A stretch of 64,000 bases of DNA from Morella rubra (taxonomy: Eukaryota; Streptophyta; Magnoliopsida; Fagales; Myricaceae). A program made the position numbers and the translations under genes. Shown piece by piece: positions 12,766 through 26,019 of the stretch. Location: assembly GCA_003952965.2 (NCBI GenBank), contig CM025855.1, forward strand, positions 37,978,150 through 38,042,149, given 5' to 3'. Under the pieces are notes generated by a model. The model had not been told where the DNA came from. It searched no databases and saw nothing but the letters and a program-made list of their open reading frames with translations. The stretch's first letter is position 1; each line of letters starts with the position of its first letter.

Positions 12766-12960
12766 GGTGCGTTCATCAACTAAAATTTTTGCCTCTAAAA
12801 TTTTATCATCATTATAAAAATTTATCTCTCCTCACTTTTTTATCAATTATCATCAATTTTTTCACTCTCTCTCCTCACCTTTTTCATCAACTTTTATACC
12901 TAAAATTTTAACAACTCTAAAATTTTTACACTCAAACACAATCATAATATACCTAATATG
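12766..12960. mobile_element. MITE-like AT-rich element
   Basis: Begins near gggtgcgttcatcaac and ends near cactcaaacacaatc, an imperfect terminal inverted repeat of the GTGYGTTTG type followed by aaaatttt blocks. The middle contains two ctctcctcac motifs. Related elements occur at 15362-15600 and 37474-37685. No coding capacity. Confidence 0.5.
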
Positions 12961-15361
12961 TGAGATAAAAAAAAGTGCAGACTTGGTCTCATCACAAAAT
13001 TAGCAAACCATGTGCCGCTAGAGTACTTCATCTGTTTCATATTAAAGTCTGCAAGCAGCTACAGCTCAGGTTGCTTGGCTCTAAACAGAAACTATTGTTT
13101 TAGCTTCTTCATGATAAGCTAACGTTGGACTGAGATTGATGAGTAATTGAGTGTGCCTTTGTCTATAAGGAACAACAATTTTGTCCACTGCGCCTGGCTT
13201 TTTTTCTCAACATTTAACATGGCCCACTAGATCAATCATGGTTTAGGTATAATTCCAAATGGCCCCACTCCTCGGATGGGTTCGATCATATAGGAACATT
13301 TGAAAAAAGTTGGGGGTGCTTGGCGGATGTTAGCCACTTAGGGATTAAGATATTTTTTTTCATGGATGATGGGACTCCCAGGAGGGACAGAATTTCAAGT
13401 CCAAATTTAAATCATGGGAGAGTGGATCCACTAAACTCCAAAACCATATTTATGAGGAATTAATGGAGATTAGATGCGAGCACATACAAGGACAGGACAT
13501 ACAAAAACATAGATGATATCGCAAAGATTTGGTGATATAAGATATATCGCTTTGATTAGTTAAGTTCAGTACAGTTAGAAACAAATAGATTTTTATTCAG
13601 GCGATGGTGTCTATTAAGGTTCCAATTATCTGATGCTGCCGGCAGTTCATGCGATCTTTTTACTAATAATTATCAAGTTCAATGTTTGAGGACTATATTC
13701 TCTTAATTATAGGTAAATGAGTTAATTATATATATGTATAGATGTATTATCAGCATGTGGGAAGGTGATGTGATTGAGGGTTTTCTGTTTTTAATTTCAA
13801 TCCGATTATATATATTTATATTAAAAATCTCTTATATCAAGTCAAGTTGAATTAACAAGCTACTGTACCGTGGAAATCTAGCTAGTGAGAGGAAACCGGA
13901 AACATTACTTTGCAAGTTTTAAGTTATAGATTTGAACCTTGACAAATTTTACTATCGCTTGAGAAGGTCTATATTATGAGAATATGTTTTGATTTAAGTA
14001 GCGTGAGGGAAGAAAACCATCAACAAAATCTTTTTTAAATGGTAAAAATAAATTGGATCAACAAGCTGACATTAAAGATAGGACTGAAAAACAAACCAGG
14101 CTTATAATTGAAGCCGGGGAATAACTACACATAAGAAAAAAACGGTGGAACATGCAACAATGTTGGCCAATCCACCACCGGAACGGCCCCATGGAACATG
14201 GTCAAGGCTACGTAATGAACATGGCAGCATGATCTCCCACCCACCTGAATCAAAGACATTTACGTGGATCCTATGTTGGAGTAGAGGAAACAAACAAGGA
14301 ATAAAATTGAACCCATCCCATTTTGGGTCTTTCGTTGGACACATTTTGTCTTCTTTGTATAACATAAAATAAGCGACTGCAAAATCACATCACCTCATAA
14401 ATTTCACATCTATAGAACAAAGCAAATACATAGTAACATGTTAATTTGCGTTCATGTTACTATGGGCGCTTGTTTTGATTCAAAAAGGTTGAAATTTAGG
14501 TCAACAGAGTGAAGGGGGTTGAAACATGGAAGAATATTTAAAAAAAAAAAAAGGGATTGAATAGATAGTTGGAGCCCGAATTAAATTTGATTCTTCTCAA
14601 ACTGGACAGAGAAGTCAGCTAATCCGAATTAATTACTGAAAAAGTCTTGAAGTTGGTACTGAAATTTTAATTTCCCCGTTTCTTTTATTTTTGTGCGCAT
14701 GGCTCGTCCTTCCTCGAGGGAATAATTTAGAATAAAATCAAAGACACTAAAGATTCTCACTTGTCCACAAATGGTTTCACACGCATAGTGGGAAGGAGTC
14801 TAGCTGTATGCACTAGAGAGAGAAAAAAAAAAGGTTAAAACGCGCTTCTCTCATTCCAGAACGCGGAAACTTTTCCTTGCACATGGCTAGCTGATCGTCT
14901 CATTCAAATATATATAAATTCTGTTTTAGTACTTTTCAAGTTAAAGCTTCAAAGGAGAGTGATTAGATCGGTGACTAAAAGAAATAGCCCATCTAATCGT
15001 TTCCAAGGGAGGCAAAACAAAGGAAAAAACAGCTCGGAGATGATGATACATCATATACATGCATGACCTTAAAATACCATTTTCTGAGTGTCCTTTATCC
15101 TGTGACATTTTCTTCCTTCACAGTTATGCAGGGTAATCTGTCACGATAATGGTGGGCTCTTGATTTCTCCACGATCACATTTAAATTTGATTAAAAAATA
15201 TATTTTTTAAATTCGATTATCATCAAGAGAGAAAAAGAGCTGCACCGTATAACTCATACGCAAATTTATACAAATTGCAGTGAGTAAACTAGTAACCGGC
15301 TAACCTTATGTTGCTTGGCAGTTAGTTGTTCGTTGCGTTTTTTTCTTTATTTTTTTGTTAA

Positions 15362-15600
15362 TAATATTTTTGGAGTGTTCAACACTCAACATTTTCACCT
15401 CTCAAAATTTTTACCCTAATAAAATAACTCCTCAAAATTCTCTCTTTTCTCATCAAATCATCACTTTTCACTACAAATAAATATAAAAAATTAATTCTAA
15501 TAATCTCTCTTCACTTTTTTTTTTATCAACTTTAATACTTCAAAATTTTCAACGATTTCAAAATTTACACGTCCGAAGACCAACTTTATAGGTTGGTGAA
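15362..15600. mobile_element. MITE-like AT-rich element
   Basis: Shares gtgttcaacactcaacatttt and cctctcaaaattttta blocks and a ctctcttcac core with the element at 12766-12960 in the same orientation. Ends are approximate. Confidence 0.45.
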
Positions 15601-18330
15601 GGACAACAATTGTTTTGCAAGCGAGCCTACTTAGTTTACTTGATAAAATCAATGCCTGGAAGTTGGTTAGTCTTTTATTCTTTTTTTTACACTACCCAAA
15701 ACATGTCACTGAAAGGCCCACCACATGACATCGGCCTTCTTCGTCCACCAATGCGGATCCCGGGCCTTTATTTGATCCACTAATAAATTGATAGAGACGG
15801 CCCCAAAAAACGAAATTACTTCGTATTTTTAGAAGAAGAAAAAATGGAGGGAGAGAAGGGAAAAAAAGAAGCAAATTATGAGCTAATCACAAAATCTGGT
15901 TATTCTTTAAGGCTATAGTTTCTAAAATGCCTGGAGAACTTTGGAATACTGATTGCTGGGTGAATCATTCCCCGGAATGCCTCAACTCGCCATCAATGAA
16001 ATCTTTTGTGCATTTTTTTTTTAGAATGTCGATTTTGATCTCAAGCTTTTGTTTTGCCTTTTTCCGGGTCCAGAGTCTTTATCTTTTTTGGTGGGGGTGC
16101 CGAGAGGTTCCGTCTTTCCGTCTTCGTTAATCGTCAGCGAAAATCGTGGTCAGTGAGATTCCTATATTTACGAAAACAATATTTTTATAGGTGATTAATA
16201 AGGACAAAGTTGGATACATGGGATGGGAGAGAAGGGAAGAGAAATCGGAACGAGAATCGGTCAGCTCTATCTATCCAAGGGCTGTTCGAATCAGCAACAG
16301 CTGTGTCCATAAGCTCTCATGTGAACAGCAATGCGGTTCTATCATTCGCTATCTCTGTTACTGTTATAATTCAACATAACTGAAAATCGTCTACTTCTCG
16401 ATTACCAAATATTCCCATATCAAGCTACTAGAAAAAAAAGATATTCCATGTGATAATTCTAGGGATAAAACAGGGGATAAAAAGAACGAAAATAAGCATT
16501 TAAGAATTTTGTACATTTTGAACATTCTGTCATTTTTTTGCTTTAAGTGGAAAATAACGCCGCCCTGAAGAACATGAGTCAATCCTCTGATCCAGAGCCA
16601 CCTAAACGGACAAAACAGAAAAGGACAGATTCGAAACGGAGAAAAGGAAGAAGACAGATTCGCGCCTAGAGCTGCTGCTGCCTGCTAGATGCTAGATGCT
16701 AGATGCTAGCCGCTAGGCACGTTATACATAACCGTCACCGGAATTGCTTGCAAGTGGCAACAAAACTGTCCTCCAGTCACAATGGGGAACCGTGCGCAGT
16801 TCACGTCACCTCGTCGGGGCTTTCTCTCCGTTCCGTTGTTTCTGAAGCCCGTTACGAAGAGCATTCATTCGCAATTTCGCATTCGCATCTATTGAACTTT
16901 GGAGTTTGGAGCACAATTGCTCTCGGCGTGACATCTTATTCCCTCCACGCATTCTTCACAATCTCCCGAAATTTCCTCTTTCCTCCTCTTTCAGCCTTTC
17001 TCAAGGCCTTTGCAGAAACCAATCATACTTCTCTAATTTATTTTTTGCAGAAACCGCGTAATTATTTTTAAATGTGATTTGGACTTATGTGGTTTAAGTT
17101 AACTGATACGTCTACGCCATTTCTCTACCTTGCTGGACTTATAAATAATCCATTCAAATATAATGGCTGAAAGTCTAAAAGTTAGTTCATTCGCCCGGAC
17201 TACATCATCATCAACCCAAAATATCTCCCATTGGACTTTGTCAGAGTAGTAGCTAATAATTCTCCGATGCATGGGTTATGAATTTTATGATATAATTTGC
17301 AGTAACTAAAATATATATTTATATAGAATCGGTGAGATTAATTGCAAATGAATTTGTTTGGATAATACAAAATCACTTATTATTAACTCAATTATAGAAT
17401 ACACGCATGTTAGTATTGGAATATCACGTATCCACGTTTATCGGTAATTTTGTTTTTTTCCAAATCCATGATTATCGCCTAATCTTATAGAAACACGTAT
17501 TTTAGTATTGTAATATGTATCACGATTATTTGATTCATTTTTTTTTTTTAAAACCCATGGTTAATGGGATTCAAGTTTTATAAAATGTTTATAAATGTTT
17601 CAAAATTGACCTTGATCTAATTTTTTTAATCCTTACATCGTGCAATAAATAAAACGAAATTAGGGGAGCAATTTTGGTTCCCGTTGACCAATCAATTAAT
17701 TATGGGTGACGCGACCATTGCTTTGATTGAACTACCGCATAGTGCCACGTCAAAAATAAAAAAATCAGGAATATGTTAAACATATTTTGCACCTTTATTT
17801 TCCCACCGACCCTCGCACAACAAAACTCACGTCCGTTGCGATTTTACCCCCCTCCGGAATTAAAAAATAACAAAGAAAAACCCCACGATTTCTTTATTTT
17901 TCTCAAAGAGGAAAATAATACTTTAAAATACAGAACACTGATCGCCTCCTCCCTTGCTCCCTCTCTCACTTTCCCTCGATAGAAATTCCTCTCCCTCTCA
18001 ATGCACTACTTTTTTCTTTCTCTAGACTCTCTAAAGTCGCACGCACACTGCCACCCCTAAAGCCACAATCTGCGAGCCGCTCTCCCGAACCAGTTTCCCA
18101 TGTTCCTCCTACTCACTAACTAGTCCTCTCCTTCTGCTTCTTTGCCTCTATGAAAAAGTTTCAGTCAAGCTCATCTTGCGCAAAAGCCCACCTTATTCAC
18201 TCTACTCTGTAGGCAACCAAACGCCTCCATTGTTTAACGACGACGAAGCATTCTCATTTTTTTCTCTTCTGAGGGAGAGTTTGGGCTTTTGGATTTTATT
18301 CTTTTTTGTTTTTTGGGTGTAAAATCTACA

Positions 18331-20585
18331 ATGGAAAGAAAGCAGGGGTTCTTCTCGGCGCTAAAAGAAGAAGTGGGCGGGGCCTCTCGCCGTCTCGGTC
18401 TAGAGCGAAGAGCCCGGCTCGAACCGGGTCGCCTATCTTGTCGGGCCTGCTGCGCAGAAAGAAGGGCAGCCAGTACCAAAACCACATGGCGCAGCCGGAG
18501 CAGTTGATCGCAAGATCCGGAAGTCTGAGGCCGCTGGGGGAGACATTGGCGCCTCTGATGGAGGGTCCTGACCCGGACGGAGGAGAAATCGGGGAGTCCA
18601 AGAGGAGCGGGTCGGGTCTTGGCCAGTGGATGAAGGACCAGCTGGCTAGGACGCCTTCGGCGACGTCCTCCATTGCAGCTTACAGAAGGTCTGATCTGAG
18701 ACTGTTGCTCGGGGTAATGGGCGCTCCTCTCGCCCCCGTGCACGTTAGCACTACGGACCCTTTGCCTCATCTTAGCATCAAGGACACCCTATTGTCAGTC
18801 TCTCACTCCCTCTCTCTCTCTCTGAGTCGCATTTGTTAGCTCATGGCTCTTGATTTTCAAAAGTAGTGCTCATTTTTAATGAAATGCGTATTTTTCAAAA
18901 TTAGATTTTTTGTTTTATCTTTTTGATCGTTTCTGAGTTGGTTTCATTTTGGTACTTCCTTTAATTTTTTTCCCGGTTTGCTGGTGTATTTTAATACTTT
19001 GGAAATGGTACATCGAGTGGTCCTCAAAACATGTAGCGGATTGCCGATTAGATTAGATTTGCTTTAATACTATTTTCGTCCTTTTTTTTTTGGAAGTTGG
19101 AGAAATAACTGGTTAATCCGCATCAAATTTTTGGATTTTCGGTTCAGCTTCTTTGGTAGAAAGAGGAAAAAAAAGATACAATTGACTATTTACTGTCTTT
19201 CTTCAGTTAGAGTCCTCGTTTGGTTGGTAAGAGAACATGGGAAAACACAAGGACTAAGAAATACACTAGTGAAATCAAATAGTTGTAACTCTGCCTCCTA
19301 CTTTATTAAAGTATGAATAGCACGAAACTTCTGTAGTTTGTATCTCAGACTTGCAATCGGCTTCGATGACTATCCCTACAGCTGCGGTCACCTTGTTTCA
19401 TCTCGTTATGTATGGAGTGGTTGATAGGAGCAATTCGATTGTTTCTTTTGTTTATCTACTCTGTAAATTTAGCTTAGATTATGGAGTAACACTAAATCTA
19501 ATGGATTTTGTGACCTGTTATTGCAGGAAACCTCCTCTGCTCAGTACATTTTGCAGCAATACACAGCGGCTTCTGGGGGCCAGAAGCTTCAGAACTTGAT
19601 TAAAAATGCGTATGCAATGGGAAAGGTTAGGATGGTGGCTTCCGAGTTTGAAACTGCCACTAAGGTGATGAAGAACCGGAATGCCGCTAGATGTGCTGAG
19701 TCCGGTGGGTTTGTGCTCTGGCAGATGAATCCAGATATGTGGTATGTGGAGCTTGCAGTTGGGGGCAGCAAGGTTCATGCCGGCTGCAATGGCAAGCTTG
19801 TTTGGAGGCACACTCCCTGGCTTGGTGCCCACACTGCAAAAGGCCCTGTGAGGCCTCTGCGTCGTGCACTTCAGGTAAAAACCGTGTGGCTCTTTATGCC
19901 CAGTTTATTTTAGTATTGTGGTAAGTTTTCATATGTGATTTCTCTTCATATGTTTCAGGGGCTTGATCCTAGAAGTACTGCCAGTATGTTTGCGGATGCA
20001 AGATGCATAGGCGAGAAAAATATCAATGGCGAGGATTGCTTCATCCTCAAACTTTGTGCTGACCCGCAGACACTGAAGGCCAGGAGTGAAGGCCCAGCAG
20101 AGATAATTAGGCATGTCTTGTTTGGCTACTTCAGCCAGAAGACCGGGCTTCTTGTTCACATGGAGGATTCACATCTTACCCGCATCCAGTCTAATGGTGG
20201 CGATGCGGTTTACTGGGAAACTACTATCACGTCGTTCCTTGATGACTACAGACCTGTTGAGGGGATCATGATAGCCCACTCCGGGCGTTCTGCTGTGACC
20301 CTCTTCAGGTTTGGTGAGATGGCCATGAGCCATACGAAAACCAAAATGGAAGAAGCTTGGACAATTGAAGAGGTTGCATTTAATGTTCCGGGCCTGTCGG
20401 TGGACTGCTTTATTCCCCCAGCAGACTTGAGATCAGGATCCATCAGTGAGACCTGTGAACTTCCCCAGGAAGAGAGGGGAAAGGGGGCAATTGCCCTAGC
20501 AGCAGCACATCGGGCCAAAGTTGCAGCACTGGAAAACGAGCATGACAGCTCCATTGATAACATAGTTTGGAAGATGGAAGCCTAA
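18331..20585 (+). CDS. DUF620 family protein
   Basis: Plant-specific DUF620 protein of unknown function. Exons: 18331-18793, 19527-19874 and 19959-20585. Exons 2 (348 nt) and 3 (627 nt) are whole and in frame. The start MERKQGFFSALKEEV matches the family, followed in a second frame by the Ser/Arg/Pro segment and SGLLRRKKGS, then MGAPLAPVHVSTTDPLPHL near the exon end. Exon 1 is 463 nt, two short of a multiple of three. One base is missing near 18379 (after EEV) and another near 18787 (before the join to ETSSAQYILQQYT). With both restored, exon 1 would be 465 nt and the protein about 479 residues, a usual family length. The two losses fall in short G and C runs, so sequencing error is more likely than gene death: the rest, including the long C-terminal exon, is undamaged and ends at a normal stop. 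Confidence 0.87.
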
Positions 20586-23500
20586 CAAAGGATAGGATCC
20601 AATTAGGGCAGTTGTTCATACCGGTAGCTAGTTTTAATTTACTAACAGTTTAGAGTTACAAAGTAGGACTCAGGTTTTTGGAAGAGTTGGTTTATGCCTC
20701 TATTAATCTGTAAATAGAGCATAATCATTCACAGGTTCCACTGGGGCCTGGTTGGATCTTTATACTCTCAGTGCAGAATCCAACTGTGGAGTTGGAGCTC
20801 AGCTTTCCATTTAGGGATAGAGCAAAAGGAGGTTGATTTTTAATTTGCCTTCAATGCGTGAAGTTGGTGAAGCTCTGGTACATTAGAGCCACTAAGCTGT
20901 CATAATTCTACTAATTTTCTTACTTTGATGAATTCGGCGGTGGCAGTAGTAAGGAAACTGCCATCGACCAATATGGGTTTGATGTTAATGCCTAGTTTCT
21001 TAGTTTTACCATTTGCCAGTGTGCTAATCTTTGTCTGGTTCCTTGATTAATATGAAAGTTGTTTCTTGGTTTCGGAAGGAGGGCATAGTAAATTAGATGA
21101 AGCTCAATTCCTTTTCTCAGCTGCTGTACCCTGCATATTTCTGGATATGGGTTTCTGGTTGTATCACAGCGTTAGTTCTTTCCAGAAATTGTTCAAAAAC
21201 GTTTGCGTCCATCAGATATGGAATGCTCCTTAATATATAGATCAGCATTTTTCCTTCCATTTTTTGCATTCCTTAATGTCTTTGTGTGGGCCTCCATGAG
21301 TTAAAATATCTTGAAAGCTGAGGTCATTCTAGTGGTGCTCCATCTGATTGGTATGTGGCCCATTCTTTATTTCCAGTGCTTAGAAGTTCACTGGTTGTCT
21401 TTGGGAGTCGGGACCTTTTCCTTCGTCTCTACCCACTAGGTGGGATGAGATTGAGAAGTGAGGAGGCTTCTTGGTGGGGTCTCTACATTGCAACTTTTAA
21501 ATATTTATTTTTCAACCCTCTCTCTGACTGCTGCACCCAGGACTGTTACGTATAAAGTAATGAGGGGTTTAGGTTGGAACTGGATTATATAAAGAGGCCA
21601 AGGATTCTGTGTAGTATATAAAATTACACAGGGGTAGGGTAAAAGTCCTCCAAACCCCATGTGATTTTCTCAGCTTCTTTTCCCTCTCTGGATTTGCTGC
21701 TCTGCAGCTTTTTTTTTTCTTTTACAGGCATTGTCCTTCGCTTCTTTACCCCCGTTGGGCATTTCAATTACGTTTATTTATTGAAGTTTTTTTTATCTGT
21801 GGGGAACCTTCCCCATGATGATGTTCCCGAGCGGTCAAAGTCCCAAGCCGATTAGGGCCCATAGCTTTTGTTTTTGGTGGGGGCCGAAAGGGTTGGCTGT
21901 TCAGCATCCAGGAACGCTGAGAGGACCTTGGATGGGAATGAGATGCTATGTGCAAAAAAGTACAAGCATAAAAATATTTTTAAAACAGCGCGGCATACAA
22001 AAAATTCTCTATCCGCTGAATAAATATGGAAAATCTTAAGAAAGGAAGAAAAACCAAAAGAGTAAATGTGGAAACCAACCCCATTCGACAAAACCCCAAG
22101 AGTTGTCATTTTCACCGCCAAGTTTTGCAGCTGTCTTTGTGCAATTTGGTGAGTGGCGAAGGTAAAGCATTTAAGACGGTCGAAGTCAAAGGTCATGGTT
22201 GTAGACCCCTTACACATGTCCTAAAGTAGAAGATAAGCAAACTGTTGCTTTATTTTTCTCTAGACAAAAATCCCATTAAACCATTTCCTCAGTCATGACC
22301 CAATTATGTCCTGCCATTTTGAGGTTCTGCTTTAATTGGAGGACCAAGCTATAATAAAGGCGACCGAACAAACACTTTTTAATCCTGTTACTTCTGGGTA
22401 ATTCAGCTTAATCAAACACTCAACAGGGTCTTGACTCTTGACAGTCTTGGAAGTAACGTTTTTTTTTTTGAGTGAATGAAATTTAGGAGTAAACAACTTT
22501 GTTCCTTGTACTCATAAGTCAATGCGTCCAGATGGGAGCTCGTGTTAAGTAGATTGTTTAATCTATGGGAAGCTCGGATCTTCTTTCTCACCCAGAATAA
22601 AAAATGTCGGATTTTGAAGTTGACCTGGAACTTTAATGAAAATTTTTCTCAATATCTAACTACCCTCCTCAATAAATACGTACAACACTAACTGAAAAAG
22701 AGAAATGTCTTGGGGAGGATATATTTTTCTAAACAAAACTCCCTTCGGTTACAACTTTTTCTGAGTACAAATTTACAGGAGTTCTGACTAAAAATTAAAT
22801 GGTTATAATTTTTTGTGCCAACCTTTAATGACAAGCATAATATACAGAAGATTAGATTTTAAATTTTTAAATTTTTTTTTTTTTAATTTAAGACATGTCT
22901 TACAGTGTCATCCATTTATAAGATAGAATAAACCCCAAAAACTATCGAGAACTAAATCAATTAAATACATCAATAAACTATCCGTGGAGAATAGCTTCCA
23001 GGGAGTAGGAAAGAACCAAAGGGATGGTTCAAACTTCAAAAATAACTAGGAATTGGAATCTTCAAAAAGTTTAAGTAAGTGCACGTGGACAACTAGAAGG
23101 GCCCGTTTTGCAGTTGCTTCTTCTTAGTTTCCTCGGTTGACAATTAATGAATTACCTCGGAAAATATCTCGGGGAAAGAAAGATATTATTAATTTTCCTT
23201 CTCCTCTCCGTGGATCACAGTGGGAAATGCTAAGGACGATAGGGTTGCGATTCCCATTGCTTTATTTATCGGTCTGAACATTCACACGAAGATACGTGGG
23301 CTATGGGTTTAATATGGGTCCAAGCATGAGGTTTCGAAGGGATTGCAAGAGGAAGATATTCAATTCTCATCGCCACTTGGACTTTAATTCGTCCACAAGT
23401 AAAGGCACGACTCTGTGAATTGGAGTAAAACGGCATTGAAGATTATCCACAGCTGGAAATGGAATCTCCACTCAGAAAATGATTTAACTCTCAACATGGT

Positions 23501-24690
23501 CGGTGGTCCTTTCCGTGCCCACTCTATCAAATAAGTGGGGGGAGGGGAGCCTCAATGGGTGTGTGTACGTAGTTCAAATGGCCCCAAGAAACTGTGGTGA
23601 AAACAAGCAGAAGATCTACAAACCCATATTTCTCTACAAGGAGTCTGGAAAATTTATTGGGTAAAACGTCCTTATTCTGTTTTCTCATGAATTTTTGACC
23701 CAAAGGAGGTTTAGTACAATAATCCCGCAATTCAGCAGGGTTTTGGGATATGCTGTTAATCTGGCGGACAAGTTGAGGATTTCAAAAAAAGAGAAATGTG
23801 TATACAGAATAAGCAATAAAGTTGGGACGTATAACCGAGGAAATGTAAATAAAATGTCGCAGCAGTGTCGGCAGAGGAAGCTTCCCCTTATTCTAGTGCT
23901 CAAGAATGGATGCCCACGTAAACATTTATGGTAGTTTACCACTGCCCCATAACCGATGCAATTTAGGTTAATGACATAGTGTAGTCTGCATAAACACCCA
24001 TGCTCTGCAAATCAAGAGTATCTCAGTTCAACATGTGTGTGTGGGGATATGGTCCTATGGATTGTGCATATTTGTTTGTGCCGCATAAGTTCCTACCTAC
24101 GCATAATAAAAGCACATGGGAGCAACTTTTAACTTTTCCTGCCCTTTCTTCAAGCCGGTTTGGTGCTTAGTTTGACTGCGGCTGCGTAAATATAGACTGG
24201 ACTCGAGACCCAAATGGAGACATCTCAAGGCCCATTTGACTAACTTGGACTGCGGCATAAAAGTTTGAAAGTTTCTAGCTAGTTGCCGAATCAGATTCCT
24301 ATGGGCTTCGCGAGTATTCTCGTTGGACACTGCGTTCATTTGATTTCGGCCCATATAGATTTTGGTGGTAAAGGACGAAATGGGTTCAAATCTTCATTCG
24401 CTCCAACTATTTGCGGGCTCGTAATTTGCTGTCTCTTTTGAGCTTCCTTGCTTTAAGGTTCAAACAGAAAAGGTTATGAACTTCTCGCGTTAAGCCTTAA
24501 TCCCCCCGAGCCCATGTCCACGTGCGAAAATTTTGCCCGGATCGGGTTGATAAATGCAGCCTTTGGGTGAAAAGTTTAACCTGATTGTTACATTCAATGG
24601 CACAATGCCTGATATTAAAACGTCATTATTTTCCACTTTTTAGAGTTTTTCTTCGTTTTTTATTAAAAGATGAACTTAAATATAAAATAG
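20586..24690. other. 3' flank of DUF620 gene and intergenic DNA
   Basis: The first few hundred bases are the 3' UTR of the DUF620 gene. Beyond about 21100 all open frames are short, without family resemblance. The 22600-23450 part is AT-rich. I see no RNA gene or recognisable mobile element here. Confidence 0.45.
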
Positions 24691-24726
24691 GGATAAATAC
24701 AACATTTTGTCTCTGTAGTTTACTCT

Positions 24727-24888
24727 AACATAAAATAAGTCCCTAAATTTTAAAACACATAAAATTAGTTCCGAAAGTTTAACATTCATCATGACTTTAG
24801 TCCCTTTGAGATTATTTTAAATATGAGTGATTTTAAAACTCAGGGACTAATTTTATGTGTTTTAAAGTTTAGAGACTTATTTGATATC
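24727..24888. repeat. Inverted repeat (hairpin), foldback or MITE-like
   Basis: Left arm 24727-24773 and right arm 24842-24888 are near-perfect reverse complements over about 47 bp (core ttttaaaacacataaaatta / taattttatgtgtttta), with a loop of about 68 bp. Such foldback repeats of the gggactaa...ttagtccc type are dispersed in plant genomes. No coding sequence. Confidence 0.75.
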
Positions 24889-24891
24889 TAG

Positions 24892-24965
24892 GGATGAAAA
24901 AATTGAGTCGGCACTTCACAATTTGGTTAGCATGGATATATAGTGCTCCTTGTTATCCCTTTTCA
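24892..24965 (+). pseudogene. Second, decayed copy of an NYN-domain fragment
   Basis: The stretch gatgaaaaaattgagtcgg through gtgctccttgttatccc closely follows 25472-25550, which encodes the EEFEPALHKLGQRGYTVLLVIP part of an NYN domain, but it carries several substitutions and small gaps. It is a short diverged duplicate lying between the hairpin and the CACTA-like repeats. Confidence 0.65.
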
Positions 24966-25014
24966 ATTTAATTTTTCATGATCTATAATTCATGTAAACG
25001 ATCTAAAGTTTGGG

Positions 25015-25215
25015 TGACGAAAATTTTTCGTCACAAAAAGTATCTGTTTTTTTGACGAAAATTTTTGTAACTAAGAAGTTTTTTTCTTAAAAAGGAAAAT
25101 TAGTGATGAAATCATAATAAGTTTATTTTATTGACGAACCGGAAAACAAAAAAAATCACAAAAAGTTTACTTTTTAGTGACGAAAATAGTTTCGTCACTG
25201 ATAATTTCGTTACTA
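25015..25215. mobile_element. Short inverted motifs resembling CACTA subterminal repeats
   Basis: The phrase gtgacgaaaa...ttcgtcac appears at 25015-25037 and again at 25178-25200, with single copies between and after. Palindromes of the form TAGTGACGAAA/TTTCGTCACTA are typical of subterminal arrays of plant CACTA (En/Spm) transposons. I do not see the other terminus or the terminal CACTA bases, so this is at most a decayed end. Confidence 0.4.
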
Positions 25216-25243
25216 AAAATCAAAATTGTACTTGTAATATTAG

Positions 25244-25640
25244 AATGGCTCGTGGGATTAGACCTGAGGATAAGAGTATTGTTAAGATATTTTCTGCCTA
25301 TGGAGAAATGAAGTCCTTCCCCAAGGACCTCAGAAAGGGCTGTCAGCGTAATGGTGTCAACCTCATAGATATTCCAAGGGGAAGAAAGGATGCTGCTGGC
25401 ATGGCTATTATGGTGACATGTTTCTATTTGCTCTTGACAACCCAACACCTTTGTCTATCATGTTGATTTCTGGGGATGAAGAATTTGAGCCGGCACTTCA
25501 CAAACTTGGTCAGCGTGGATATACAGTGCTCCTTGTTATCCCTTTTGATGTTGAATTTCCATATGCCTTTACTAGTGCTGCTGAAGTTTGTTTTGGTGTG
25601 GTGTACTCTGATACATGTATAAAGAATGCAAGCGGAAGAA
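25244..25640 (+). pseudogene. Broken NYN-domain (MARF1/limkain-type) gene fragment
   Basis: Two overlapping frames together resemble the NYN ribonuclease domain of plant MARF1-like proteins. The first frame carries RNGVNLIDIPRGRKDAAG, the second MLISGDEEFEPALHKLGQRG and then YTVLLVIPFD. The switch between frames is near 25412, where one base is missing compared with the expected VDMFLFALDNP reading. There is no start codon context, no other domain of the family (OST-HTH/LOTUS) nearby, and a second decayed copy sits 600 bp upstream, so this is a captured or retroposed fragment and not a working gene. Confidence 0.7.
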
Positions 25641-25833
25641 TGTAAGAGAATTCTTTGTATTTCAATATGTATAGAATTGTATAAGGAATGGTCTATTTAT
25701 AGTTGAAGAGGCCAAAGAAAAAAAAGAATGCAATAATACAAGATTAAAAGAATCAATTAGAATCGTCTAATTGCTAAACTGTGGATTACTCAAGAGTGAT
25801 GCCAAGTAATGAGATATATGGTAATATATTTCA

Positions 25834-26010
25834 ATGGTGGGTAAAAATCTAAAAATTTTGGGTGAGGATCTTTTCCCACTTGTGGAACGGTTGGAGCCTG
25901 ATGATGCTCCTAAGGTGACAGGCATGTTGCTAGAAAATGGATCTGAACTAGGTGTTGAATTTGGTCGAGTCACCAGAAGCTCTGAAAGTGAAGGTGGTTA
26001 AGGTTGTGAA
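25834..26010 (+). pseudogene. Fragment of a poly(A)-binding protein gene (MLLE domain)
   Basis: The frame from 25834 reads MVGKNLKILGEDLFPLVERL then EPDDAPKVTGMLLE, the heart of the PABP C-terminal MLLE domain that binds PAM2 peptides. After MLLE the frame is lost, but VESPEALKVKV can be read in another frame at 25958-25990, as expected a little further on in PABP. The RRM domains are absent. It is a broken piece next to the NYN fragment. Confidence 0.72.
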
Positions 26011-26019
26011 GGTTTTTGA

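Larger units (their letters stand above)
11182..18330. other. Gene-poor intergenic region
   Basis: Seven kilobases without a gene I can support. The left end to about 11400 is the DHU1 upstream region. A 130-codon minus-strand frame at 11689-12078 is built on a GA/CT microsatellite and has no recognisable domain. Near 16690 a short tandem of gctagat occurs. A plus-strand frame at 16703-17071 begins in GC-richer DNA but matches no family known to me. From about 17640 to 18330 lies the promoter and 5' UTR of the DUF620 gene, rich in CT tracts. Confidence 0.5.

Noticed and set aside
16703-17071. A 122-codon plus-strand frame
   Set aside because: No recognisable domain, no start context, and surrounded by non-coding DNA.
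25244-26010. A functional NYN-MLLE fusion gene
   Set aside because: Both pieces are partial, in different frames, lack the other family domains, and one is duplicated in decayed form.
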